From: Symbiodinium natans
Taxonomy: Eukaryota > Sar > Dinophyceae > Suessiales > Symbiodiniaceae
DNA: 64,000 bases
Direction: 5' to 3'
Assembly: GCA_905221605.1 (NCBI GenBank)
Contig: CAJNDS010002456.1
Coordinates: 343,795-407,794 of the forward strand
Each line of letters begins with the position of its first letter. The stretch's first letter is position 1. The notes beneath the pieces were generated by a model that saw only the letters and a list, made by a program, of their open reading frames with translations, was not told the origin of the DNA and did no database searches. Positions 1-12,800 of this stretch are shown here, in pieces. Made by a program: the position numbers and the translations under genes.

Positions 1-351
1 ATCAATGAACGTAAGCCTCTACTGCGTGCAACACTCTCAGTATCGCTTGACCGTGTCTCGAAGTCATACGATCGCCATGATGCATTACAACCAAACCATG
101 TGTGCATTCGACAGGGATTTGGCTTCGCAAGAAATCAGACAACCGCCGGACATTCGACTCGCTAAATCAGATTTCAATTGTTAAGTTCAGGATCAACCCG
201 TTAGGGCGGGAATCTTTGTTGCAAACATTGGTTAAACCTCCCGCCTACGAGTTTGTCAAGCCAACATCTCGCTATCGAACAGTCTCCAGAGCCAGCGTCA
301 GTCGAAGCCAAGCAGTAAGTAGCGCAGACAGAGTTGCAGTTTCTCAGCCAG

Positions 352-416
352 GCAGCGCAGCATTCAACCTTCTTTGCATCATTGCCGTTTGCATTTGCGC
401 AATCCCAGCCGGGGAG
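352..416 (+). CDS. NCX exon a (end of alpha-1 repeat)
   Basis: Encodes (G)SAAFNLLCIIAVCICAIP-AGE, the end of the alpha-1 ion-binding repeat and the next helix. Acceptor ends at AG 350-351; a GC-type donor follows at 417. The first codon takes its first base from an upstream exon outside the window or not recognised. Confidence 0.85.
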
Positions 417-858
417 GCCGCAGCCTTGCCGGAGAGGGCCTAGGAGTTGAGCGCTAAACCCACGAACCCTTTGGCGACCGACCTCTGCGACCCTGAACCC
501 GAAAGCCCTTGATTGCTTCGCCCTTTTTCCTCTGCTCATCCCTTGAGCCATCCCAAGCATTGGCAATTTGTGTGCGTTGGATGGGTTTTTTGGGTATATT
601 GCTACATTACTCTACTTACTATACTTCTACATGTCTATAGTGCTACATTGTTATCTAGCTACATTCTTATTCTAATGCCATAGTACCATATTACTATATC
701 ATGTTCAGAGATCACGCTGACACCGAAGACGCTTAGTGATCTGCGATGGCACAGTGGAAACGGTCTCAGCGCAGCATGGGCTCGTTGGTGTGGATGGCGG
801 ATACTCTTTACTCTGTACTTTGTACTCTGTACTCTGTACTCTCTCTCTCTCTCTCTCC

Positions 859-898
<40 letters not shown>

Positions 899-3800
899 AC
901 ACACATATACACAGATATATGTAATTATACCGTCGCTGTACAAGTATACACCACATATACATATGTCATCCAAGCTCTTCTTGAAAGAACATGGAAGCAC
1001 ACGCAGGTGCGCAAGATCAAAGAGGTTCCCGTTTTCGTTGTCACCACATGCTTCTCCATCTTCGACGCTTGGTCTGACAAGAACGTAGGGAAGCATCAAT
1101 TTCGTGAAAAGCGTCACTTCAATACCAAAGCCTGGCGTCACTCTGAGCACGAAGCCAGATTTGAAGCTGAGGGTAGGGCCATGCAGGAACAGGACCTTGT
1201 TATGCTTGTGATGTCATGTTCAGGTTCCACAGCTGGTTCGTACAAACTGACGGTGGTCTCCATGCTAGTTATACACGCAGTCGCCTTCATCCACGTTCAA
1301 GTCAGTACCCTGCACGCAGCCACTCCCTGGCGGTTGCACCTCTGGTTGCCGCGCTTACTAGAGCCCATGTGTGTCAAACCACCTCGATTCGATTCCCAAC
1401 TCTGGAATCTGCAAACTGTGCACCCTGAACACGGCTTGTCGGGGCAGCCGGGCAGCTCGAGGCATATTTGTGGCTGCTCATGATTCTCCTGGCCTGAAGC
1501 TGAGCCGCTGAAAGCAGCAGCTTATCGGGTTTGCCTCTTTGCCTCTGCGACATGAAGAGGTCACGAGCCCCAATGTGGTCGAGATTTGGGAAGGCCTTCC
1601 TTGTACGATGTAACGGCTGTAGCTGAGCTACTCAAGAAGGCTGCAAGGGCCTGTTGGGTCCGTCTCTCGAGCTTGTGTGACTATCCACCCGACACATAGT
1701 TGTCAATCCAGAACCTGCTCAAGTTAACACGTACTCGAAGACTATAGGGCCCAGCTCAAATCTGCTCGCCAAGCCCGCATCCAAAACACAGGAACTATGT
1801 CCCGGAATGCACCGGTGATACCATTTGTTGGTTGACATTTGAACACCATCAAATCAACATACAAGTATTTGCATCGAATATGCCTAATGTTACTAATGTT
1901 GCTTAAACTTGAAATCATTGTGCTGCTGTTTCCCAGGTCATCGAGGTTTCCCAAACGCGCGGAACCAGCCCCTAGTGGAGTCACCTCTATCATTTTTTGC
2001 ATCCAAAAGGATCACCAGTTTCGAGAAATGCGAAATGAAGCCGCAGACGACGCCATCCTTTCAGCGCGTTCTCTTGTCAGTCGTTGTGTTGATCTTGTTG
2101 TTGCTACTTCGGTGCGTTGGGAAGTATCAGGGGGTTGTTTGGATGGCGAAGCCATTGCATAGATAGTCTAGTCGATAGTATAGTATGGTATACGATGTCG
2201 TTATGTCAGTAGTTCAGATGGGCCTTAAACTGCCCGAGTTCCCACCTTTGTAGTTTAGGTGCCCACGGCCTTGGTGAAGCGGTGATGACCCTCCCAGAAG
2301 TTCCAAGTTCTTTTCTGACCCATGCTAATATGCTTTCGCGGTGCATGCAGTTCGGGAGATTGCTTGAGCATGTCAACAGCAGGATTTCAGAGGCGTCGGA
2401 TAATTGGGAGCCTTGGTCACTTACCATTCGCCAGTGATATGGGCAGGACCATCTCGGCACAAGTGCATTACTCTCTCTACTCGTCGCTCGAGCACAGGAA
2501 ATTTGTTGTGGCAACATTTTTGGGGAAAAGCCGACATCCACGGGCTGGGAATCAAATCGGCCCAATGGGGAGAGGGAGGAGGGAGGAGGCGTGGGGGTGC
2601 GAATTTGGACGCCCAAACCAAAATCACCCCTCGAGAAGTGGGTGGAACATTCAGGTAGGAGGCCTGTCAGGTTCGCAGCATGTCGCAGCCCAATGAGGTC
2701 CCGTGCCCTATGCAGCCTGACATATCCTGACGACGTGCGCCTCCGCGCAGGTGTGTTCACATTCCTTTTCTTCTGGATCCTGATTGCCGTCCGAACCTGA
2801 AGCGTGTGTCGCAGGGGCTGTACAGTACTGTTTGCAAGCAGTTGCATTGAGCTTTTGGGAGTTGAATGTTAGCTTCGAGCTGAAAGGGGCTTCGGAAAAT
2901 TTCGGAAAACTTGAAGGCCGCGACTCAGCTTCGGCTCAATCTCGAGCCATCAGCATGGCCCTCCTGAGTTTAGGGTTTAGGGTTCAGAGTAGGCTCCATG
3001 GACATGGTGATGCGTTAGATGTTGCCGGCGCTATGGATTTTGATCTTGCAAGCTCAACGTCGCGAATGGCCTCGACGGCCTCGACGGTCTCAACAGTGGT
3101 AGGGAAGGGCTTCCCGACATAGCTGGAGCTCCTTCTGGTGGTCTGGTTGACCTGTGTTGACCTGGTGCTGTCCGATGTGCTACGTCCTATGTTCGGGAGA
3201 AGAAAGTCGATTTGGTCGGAAGGTCCCGCTGACTCACGCCTCCCACCAGCAGCGACTCACTCTGGCCTTGTCCAACATTGGAGGCTGCACCACGTTCTTT
3301 GCCTTCGGGCATCCGATGCTAGTTGGAACCGAGGCGCTGGAAGCTCGAATTTGCGAGTTTTCTTTCAAAGGAGGGCTGCCTGACTCCGCCAGACTTTTTA
3401 CGTCGAGACCTTGCGTTGATTGTCTCTGCGTGGTTGGGCACTGGGCACTAGCCCCATGGCCCAAGAACTGCCAAGCAAGTCCAAAGTAAAGTTGAATTGA
3501 CTTTGTATTTCCTTCGACGGGGGCCGCAAGAACACGGAATCTGACCCATGTATACATGTTTGCGCCCCGGAGGGGCCCCCGGGGGGGGGGGGGGACGCAC
3601 AGCGCACAACCATACATACCCATGTTGCAGCATGGGGCTTGAGCTGCTACACATCACCGCTACCTTAGAAAAGATTGCAGGGGGGTAAGGGGGGTTAATG
3701 ATTGCAAAAATCCTGCAAATATCCGCTTTGGAATTTGATATGACTGCGAGCGGGCGAAGCCGTTACCGAAAACAGTTCCTGGAATTTGAAGCCGTTACCG

Positions 3801-6800
3801 AAAACAGTCCCTGGAATTCACTATGACTGCGAACGGGCGAAGCCGTTACCGAAAACAGTCCCGGGCATTTGCTATGACTGCGAGCGGGCGAAGCCGTTAC
3901 CGAAAACAGTCCCTGGAAATTTTTGCTATGACTGCGAGCGGGCGAAGCCGTTACCGAAAACAGTCCCTGGAATTTGCGATGACTGCGAGCGCGCGAAGCC
4001 GTTACCGACAACAGTCCCTGGAATTTGCTCTGACTGCGAGTGGGCGAAGCCGTTACCGAAAACAGTCCCTGGAATTTGCTATGACTGCGAGCGGGCGAAG
4101 CCGTTACCGAAACAGTCCCTGGAATTTGCTATGACTGCGAGCAGCCGAAGCGGTTTCCGAACACAGTCCCAGGAATTGGCTGTGACTGCGAGCGGGCGAA
4201 GCCGTTACCGAAAACAGTCCCTGGAATTGACTATGACTGCGAGCGGGCGAAGCCGTTACGGAAAGCAGTCTCTGGATTTTGCTATGACTGCGAGCGGGCG
4301 AAGCCGTTACCGAAAACAGTCCCTGGAATTTGCTATGATTGCGACGGGGCGAAGCCGTTACCGAAAACAGGCCCTGGAATTTGATACGACCGCGAGCGAG
4401 CGAAGCCGGTACCGAAACTGCCCCGCGGAATTTGCAAAGGGGGGGTATGAGCAGCCATACCCCCAAGGCAGGAAATTTTTGCATGAGGGGTGGGGGGGGT
4501 TAAGGGGATAATGATTGCAAGAGGGGTTTACAGTGAGGGGTGATTGCTACACGAGATATTGCCGGATTCCTGTCTCGTAGCTCCCGAAATTTGTGTATGG
4601 GTTCGTTTGGGGTGAATTGCTCGTTATTGCAACTGCAAGCTTGATTGTAACTCAGGCGAACCAACGAATTGAGGTTTGGTGCTCTGAATGGCCATTACTG
4701 AGATCCATTCCAAGCACGAAGTGCACACCACCACCGCAGCCTGAGCGTGTGAAAAAGGCTGATTCCCAATATGGCACACTTTTGTTGCATCCTCAAGTCT
4801 GTTCATCCTGGTCCCTGCTCAGATTGCCTACATGGCTGCTGGAAGCTCAGACCTTCCCCTTTTTGCATTCAGAATTCCCAAATTCCCAGAGTGTGAGCAC
4901 TTGTCTTGAGCCTTGCAGCTGCGGAGGATTACGGAGAGCAAATGGCCTAACCCTCTGCAATCATGTAGTACATCTGCTCAGCCACTTGAGTCTGAGGACC
5001 GCGGCTATTTTGGCTGTCGATCTGCGGACGATGAGGACTGGTTTCCATAGATGGCCACCACCCTTCCACCCCCCAAAAATTGAAAAATCAAGGGCCGGAG
5101 GGGCATCTTAGTGGAACACGAGGGAGGCTTCTGGGGAGCTTTGGCTGGCAGCCAGCATTCCCAGCAGGCACATCACACGCGTCCTTACAACCCCTACTCT
5201 ACGCGGGACAGCATTGGACCTTTGCAGCAAGCACACCACTACTTGTTGCGAACATCCCTCTCACTTCTGCTTCTAGGCCTGTGGGTGCTTACGTTTCCTT
5301 TTCGGGCTTCGCCTTGTGCCTTATGCAGTGCACAGCCTGGTAGGGTTGGGCCTTTGAGAAGTTGGTGTTTCCCGATTGCTTGCAATCATCTTTGGCACTT
5401 CTAGGAGGATGAGGAGGCGGGGTGCCAAGTGCGGGCTGCTTGAGCCTCCCCCAAGCTTCCTCATTGCAGACATCAAAGGGCAGTGCTCAGAGGCTTAGCT
5501 GCTTCTATGGCACGCATTAGATGGGTTGTTGGGGGTCATCTGGGCCTCCTGATCTCCATAACATACATACATGCCTTGACAGGAGTACTCGGTACTGTTG
5601 CACTCAGCGAAAGACAGATGCACTGAGTTCAAAAAAGCTCTGCCAGCCCAGCGATACAGCCGTTCTTGCTGGTTTTAAATACGTGTACTCTTGCCCCATT
5701 TCGACCCTCCACCCGGTTTCACGCTCTGAACCCTTCCTCGTCCTGCCTGCCATCCTGCCCCGACCATGTGCACTTTACATCTTGATCTGCAGATCCCCTC
5801 CCTGGCTAGACCAATATTTTCTCCCCTAAGCCCAGCCAAAGCACTCAACTCACTCGGACCATGAGACAAAAACACCACAACATCCCAAAACCACCCACAA
5901 CCCTCAGCCATCCTCAAGCTGTCTCCCAGGCTCAGCAGTACCGGACCAGAGTCATTAGCCCCACACTAAGAGGGAGGGGCTGCGCTGGGAGCACGCCCGG
6001 GTTTAGCATTTCACTAAGAGGCCTTTGATATCTCATGAGATGTGCTGGGCAAGCCGAAGTCAAAACCTGCCCAGAACATCGTGTCATCCCTTGTCACCCA
6101 AAGATGAAGAAGTCCTCGTAATCTCAGAGACACGGAGCCCCCCGGGGCAGCATAAAACGCTGCAAGCTCGGCGCCAGATCCCATAGATCCCATATAAGCA
6201 GAGCTTTCTTTATGAAGTCCCAAGATTTTGTATGCCTAAACTGTGCTGCCCCTCCCCAAGGTGCCGAGCTCAATGCAGAAGACCTGGCCAAGCTCCAGAG
6301 CCATCTCCTGCAGGCGCAACAAGTTGATAAGTCGATACGTCGTGACCTTCGCGACCTTCGCTCCTCCAGAGTTGGCATATTTGGTTTCGTCATACGTAGA
6401 GTCGCCAAGACTGAAACTCGACTAGAGCCCTCCAAGCGAACAACCCCGAAATAACACGAAGGAAAGCACCTCGGTCGTCATCATGTGCATTCAAATGGCC
6501 AGCAATACAAGTTGCAGGTAACGTAGCGGACGTAGCGTACAGTGCGTGAGGCCTTCATTCTTCTCAAATGTCTTCTTTCTTGTCGCTTCTTACGCCTCGA
6601 ACTAATTTTGGAGTTTCGCCCAAGCCAGAGGACAAAGGCCCATCGACTCCAACTTCGGTCAGTATATCCTCTGTGCTGAACTTGCATGCAGCTTCCATGA
6701 TGTTGCACCGTCTGGGAGTTCCCCTTACCCCCCCTTCCCCCCCTTCCCCCCTCCTTTCCCCGTCCTTTCCTCTTCCTTTTTCCCCCCCCCCCCCCTTCCC

Positions 6801-9800
6801 TCCCCCTTCCCGCCCCTTCCCCCCCCAATGGTGTTTTGAAACCTGCCTTCTCAAGATGTGTCATGGAAGGTCCACGGCCATCACCTCACAGACGAGGAGC
6901 TCATCAAGCTGATCGAGGCAGGTCCCGTAGTGACTTGCCATCGCACGGTTTTGTCATATGACACCTGACGGAAACCCTCGTGGCCCAAGAATCAAGACAA
7001 GTGATGACTTTGCCTTGCGGCTGGGACGCATGGCCGAGATACCGAGCTCGATGGTGGAGGGCAGTTGAATCTGGGTCATTGAAAATGCGCCGGCAGTTAA
7101 AGAAGGGGCCCTGCTCTACAAAATGCAGCGGAACCACCAAATCATGTTCCAAGCCCAGAATCGCAAAGCAGAGTTCCTTTCAAACCATGCGAAGAGCCCT
7201 GGTACTTGTAAGGATATCAGCGGGGGGGTAGGAACCCCATTAGCCCGAGTACGTTTCGTGCTTCAAGGCATCACGCTGTTTTGGAGTTGTTTCAACGGAT
7301 CGTCGAAAATGACATGTACCCAGAACGGGTACCAGTCGGAAAGCGCACAAGGGATGGAATCTTCCCGGGCCTTTGACAAGGGCAACTGCTGGGTAAGACG
7401 AAGAGAGGAAAGCAACAAGATCACGAATGTGCGGGTCTGGGAGTCTGGGACAGTGCAGAAAGCACCCAGAGATAAGCAGCCACAGCCATCGAAATGGGTC
7501 AAAGCGCACTCCACATGACCTCCCCAGACTTAGAACTGCCCTCAAGCCCTGGGTCTCCAGGAAGCCCTGCGTTCGCGGAACCTAAACGCAGAGTCCGCAA
7601 GCTACGTCCTGAGGCAGAGCAGAAAGCAGAAACCCCCCGGGTGAAAGATCCTGCTGGGGCCCAAGCATGAATCACGCTCTGCAGCAACTCGGTAAACTTA
7701 TTTTGCGTGCTTAAACAGGCCCTGCCCCGACCCTTCCCGAGACACTGCTCATGAGTGTAGCAAACGTAGACGTGTCAATATGTTGTCCGCCAGATCACGT
7801 CAGGGCTCCGTGGATATGACGTAGTTGGACCGAAGATGATTGGGCTTTGTAAATCGGTGGCTCTTAATGCCACAGGGTTTAAGTTCAATGTTTAATCTGT
7901 ATCGAGCACAAGAGCAGCATGTTGCCTTTCAAGTTTTCGTAGACTTCGTCGCCAGCTCACGCCAGCCGCCTAAGGGCACCAACCTGCGCAAAGTTGCGCC
8001 CGCAGACGTGGAGGATGGCAATAGCAAGGCCTGCACCTTCCCAACTGCAGGCATGTGGTTGTTGAGCACTATCGTCACTATATGCTGTAACCACATCAGT
8101 GTGCCTGAAAGAGAAGACAGCGCAGCACAAACGCCACCTTGACGCAGGCTTCTGCAGCCAAGATCGCAGGCAGGGCCGCTTCATCGGGAAGTCAACTGCC
8201 ACGGCTAGATCATGTTCAGAGTTTCCGATCATTTGGGGCCGCTTTTGGGGCTTCCTGTTCTGCGGATTATAGTATTGGAGGGATCCTTTGGTCAACATCA
8301 CTCTGCCTGAGATGCGAAGTCTATACTTGGAAGTCTCCTACAGTCTCCTACAGTGCTGGTTTAGTCGGAGTTGGGCGTGGGATGGTCGAGTGACCGTGGA
8401 ATGACGATACTGAGAGTTCAGAGCTCCATGTAATTTAACTCAAGCTTGTTCAGGTGCAGGCGACAGCGTGACTCCACCAAAGGCAGGGGCCTGAGGTGGG
8501 CCTTCAGGCGAGGGCATAGAACTTGGCAGGCTGGAGCCGGCTATGGTTTCCAGCGTTTCGGCTTCAGCGCAAGCGGCTTTGATGCGGCTTGCGGGTTGAG
8601 GGCTTCTGGGCCACTCAAGACAGGCTTTGCCGACCTCCGGCTTGCGCAATCTCCCAATGTAAGCTTCGTGTAGGGACTTGTAGAGCCTCGGCCAAGGCAT
8701 GCTAAGGCAACGACCGACATCAAGGATACTGCATGGCTTCCCTGCCAATCAACTGCCAGCGCGGATTTTCCAGGTGAAGAAAGCTGTTTTTTGTTGTTCC
8801 TGAATCAGGCAGACCAGGAAGACATTCGCGCAGCCGAGCATATTTGGGCATTTCCCAACATTAATGTTAGGGAGTAGGGAGGGTCCCCCGCCTCCCCCCT
8901 TCGGAAGCCCCGTTTCAGCTTCTGTTTCTCCCAAGGGAGCAGCTCCAGCATTGCAGCATGTTGGCCCGGGGGCGCAGTGGGGATACGGGGGAGAGGAGTC
9001 TTAACGTCCTGAAGGGCTCGGGTTTGGGATTTAGGCTTAAGGTTTCAAAGTTCAAAGGCTTAAGGCAGGGTTTAGGGCCCGAGGCATCCTCTTCCTTCAG
9101 GGGTTACATGCACACGTAAGTCATAAATTTCCCCAAAAAGGCATACTCCCCGCAAGACGCTAAGTGGTAGGGAAGACCAGGTACTGCTCGAAATTGTGTT
9201 TTACTGCTATGGGCGATCTTTGTCTCAAGTTTCAGAGGTCAAAGATCCCCAAGGCCGAGAAGCCCTGCGGGCCCTTATGCGCCTGTTCATGTGCTTTTTG
9301 GGTTCTCGTGGCTTGAAGAAAAAGCTGCACTTCTTGGGCCTGGAACTCAAGCTAGAAGTTAAGCCACGCGTTGGCAAAGCCTCCGCTTTGTCATGTTTTC
9401 TGGAAAGTGGCGCAAGTTTTGTCAGAGCGACTGAGGCTTCGGATTCGCCTACGACCAGATTGGCATTGCGGCTTGGAAGCAAAGTCTGCCGTGCCAATCG
9501 TAGACAGCCTATGAACCGCACAATGATGTCCAACACAACCATGAATCCCTGCGGTGTGTCGGTGCTGGTGTCTTATGTTGAGCATCCTCAGGTCTGCTCT
9601 CAGGGTTTTGCAAGTGGAGGGCACTTCCAGATCTCTGCGATCTGCAGAATTTACGTAACGTGGACTCAGATCTCCGAGAGTCATGAAGAATGACGAGTCA
9701 GCGTGGTGAATTTCACAAAGCGCTTCATATCTATGCTGTAAGCCATTTGGTCACACTGCACTACGACGAAAGTTCACCGTACGACGCATGATACAGCATG

Positions 9801-12800
9801 TTTTCTGTCATCCAACATGGCCAACTCCATGTCCCAAAGCCCCCTTTCGCATGCTGCTTTTTTGATGTGAGGGCCATGGCTGCAGTCTAGAGACGGCCGA
9901 ACTTCATGGTGACCTTCTCGCTGGTTTGCTGCCCACTCGTAGTGCCTTAAGGCATCCTCGGTTAATTCCTGGATACGAAGATTCGGGTAAGACTCAATCC
10001 CAGCAAAGTGCGTCTCTACAGCCCTGTGTAAGCTCTGAAGTAAAGCAGGTGGACAGCCAGAGAACCGTCGCTGTGAAAGTGCAGCGGACTGGCAACGTCG
10101 CGGCCTCCAAACTAGCGGAGGGATGTTGGAAGGGCAGCGGAAGGGTGTGAGGAAAGACCCAGCACATCTGCACCCGCCACGTAGCGACTTGTTCATTATT
10201 CTCTTGACGCCCCACCTTGCTGCTTACATGTTATGCATCTGCCGAATGTCTTACGCTGTCTCTGTAGTTAGGCCTGCCAGGTTGGTGTCTCAGCAAGTTG
10301 ACACGAAGGAAGAAGAATCACGGTCTCTGAGGTCAACACAGACACACACACACACACACACACACACTAGTGATCAGTAGTGCCAGCAGCTCTTGCCGGG
10401 ACTTTTAAGCACTGCCATGTGCAGTCATGAATTTCCCAGGTCAACACAGAAGCTTCTGTGAAGTACCAAACGCCCTTGCCTAAGTGCTGCCAACAGAGTT
10501 GGTCAAAGCGGAGAGAGTCTGGCACATTCAAGGGCAGTCTTGCCATGGTGATGAAACTCGGCAGTTCGGTTTGAGCGTCGGATGTAGAATTGTCGAAGCT
10601 ATCGTCACGCGTCACACTTACGCAATCAGCTGTCATTGGCCCGGTTTGTCCTTGTCCTTATGGCTATGCTCGCCATAGTGGTTCCAAGCCCCGATCTCTG
10701 TCCGCCACAGGCGTCCTGGCCGAGCACAGAAGGATGAAGACTTCACCCATGTTGAGGGCGCGGTGCTCAAAGCCCATCAGGTCGGAAGGCTTCCGTGAGA
10801 CTCCCCGTGAATCTCCGCGAGAGGAAGTTGGGAAAGCAGACCTGAAATCGGAACGACCATTGTAAACTTGTACTGCTGCCAGACTTTGTCGCCAGGACTC
10901 ATGTAGGTACCCAGCGTCAGAACGTGGTTTGGACTCTTCTTGGAATGAACCATGAAGTGCCACGAACTCCTGGAGATTGATAGATAGAGGTCCTTCCCAT
11001 GTAGCTCAAGCCTCGAAGACTCGAAATCCAAGCACGAAATGTCACAAGACTACGGTCCATGCACTGCACGATCAGTCACTACCGCACGGGCTAAGGCATC
11101 ATGACCTTCGCTCCGGGAGAGGTGGAGAAGGTTCGGTTTGTGGATGCCATGTCGTGCCAAACACCAGAAGAGTAACGTACCATTGCTTTGAAACAGTACT
11201 CGCAAGTCCACACGGATTAGTGGCCCACGGAATGCTGCCGTGCTTCTGCGGTGCTGTATCTTGTGTACTCAACGTAGGGCCCCTTTGCCGGAGATAAGAC
11301 CCCTTGAGGCCCCTCTTGGGTAAGTTGGAAATAGTTGGAACCTGGGTCCAGGCTGTAAGCGTGACGGTCACAAACAGCGTGGCGTTCGAGTCGAACGAGG
11401 AGCAAATTTGTCCGTGACTGCGAGTGGGCTGAGGCACTCGTACGGCGAGTGACCATACCTGTGTAGTGGACCTAAACTTGACAAGGAGATCCATTATTCA
11501 TGTTATAGAAGTTTGTTTAAATATGCGTACCTTGAATCTTGAATTTGTTTTTATTCTTCAATTGATAGATTGGAGTAGGGGTTGGAAGAGTTGAAGGGAT
11601 TGGAAGTGGGATTGGAGGGGCGAGCTCACGCGAGTCCAAGGGGAAAATGCGAGGTACGTTCGCGAAATTACGCTGGAAATTTGAGGTGGCTGCGAGGTAA
11701 CTTCTAAACTCATCCTGGGAGGCTCGGATCCTCGTGGAATCCTCTCAGCAAGGTTCGAACTCGTTTCGAAGGCCCTTGAGGGGCTGTTGGGAGGCTCGGC
11801 CCTGAAAAGGGCCCTGGAAGGAAAAGTTCCGTTGTTCAGGATCCAAGAGGCCTCGCATTAGAGGCTCAAGTCAAGCACCAGGGTCCCAGACAAAATTCCT
11901 TCCATCAACTCAAAACTGCTTGCCTCTAGTGAGGCCAGGGGGATTCGAGGCAACCACTGGTTGGAGCCAAGCAGCCCGGTGCCCTTTGAATTTCAAAACT
12001 TTGTGGATCCTGCAAGTTCAAACGACCTCGTTGAAGTTGTCCCTCTTGGCATGAGCTTCCCATGGACCGCCTCCCCGGATATCAGGTGTGAGGTGAACAC
12101 AACCTGAAATGAATGTTGCATAATATGCCGAAGGGGCAGCGTTCCTGTCGGCAACAGTATGGAATAGCGTCAGCGCAGGCCCCCCGCTCATTTAGCGGTT
12201 AAGCACTGAGAGCCGCTTTACCGGCATCGTGTGCAGCGCAGCTGAGACAGAAGGTGGCGCATATGCTGCAGTAGAGGTCCAGCAGGTGAGGCGTTCTTGT
12301 ATGGGCATGCCGAACAAGCTCCCCCCCTTCCTGCGGGCGGTCAAGACGCGCAGGGAACTGTACTCAGTTCGCGTCCCGCAAAATCATTGTCAGCTTCATA
12401 ATCGAGGGACCTAAATCGCATGGTCTCTCTCATTTTGAGAATGCTGCCTCCAGGAGTTTTACTTTGACCTCATCGACGTGAGGAACAACGCAACGCTGGC
12501 CGCAGCGATGTTGGTCATCCTTAGCAATGAGGACCTCGATTCTGCTGATTTCCCATGCAGCCAGGTCTGGCAGGGCGCTAAGAGATTGTTGAAGCGAGTT
12601 AGTTTGCTCGGTGTGCAGAGATTGGGCTTGGTTCCCAACCGTTCCCAACCATTCTGGCAATTTTTTGTGCTTCGCCAAAGGAGGGAAACTGAACAAGGGC
12701 ACGGTGCAAGCAGTGCTAACGTACATCACAAGACTGTTGAACTGATTCCGAAGGTTTTCAAGCTGATTTATTTGTACAACTGCCACGGCATGCCTGTGGG

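Noticed and set aside
746-1483. 245-aa ORF containing VRKIKEVPVFVVTT
   Set aside because: Only the exon-sized part (1007-1063) is coding; the rest is CT microsatellite and intron.
3735-4440. CRISPR-like array
   Set aside because: Units are contiguous and almost identical, with no unique spacers, and the genome is eukaryotic. The same applies to 32801-34280.
3786-4511. 241-aa repetitive ORF and its antisense partner
   Set aside because: The 51-bp minisatellite is a multiple of three, so open frames are automatic; no start context or domain.
9196-9693. 165-aa ORF
   Set aside because: No motif and no link to NCX; overlapping open frames on the other strand are equally good.
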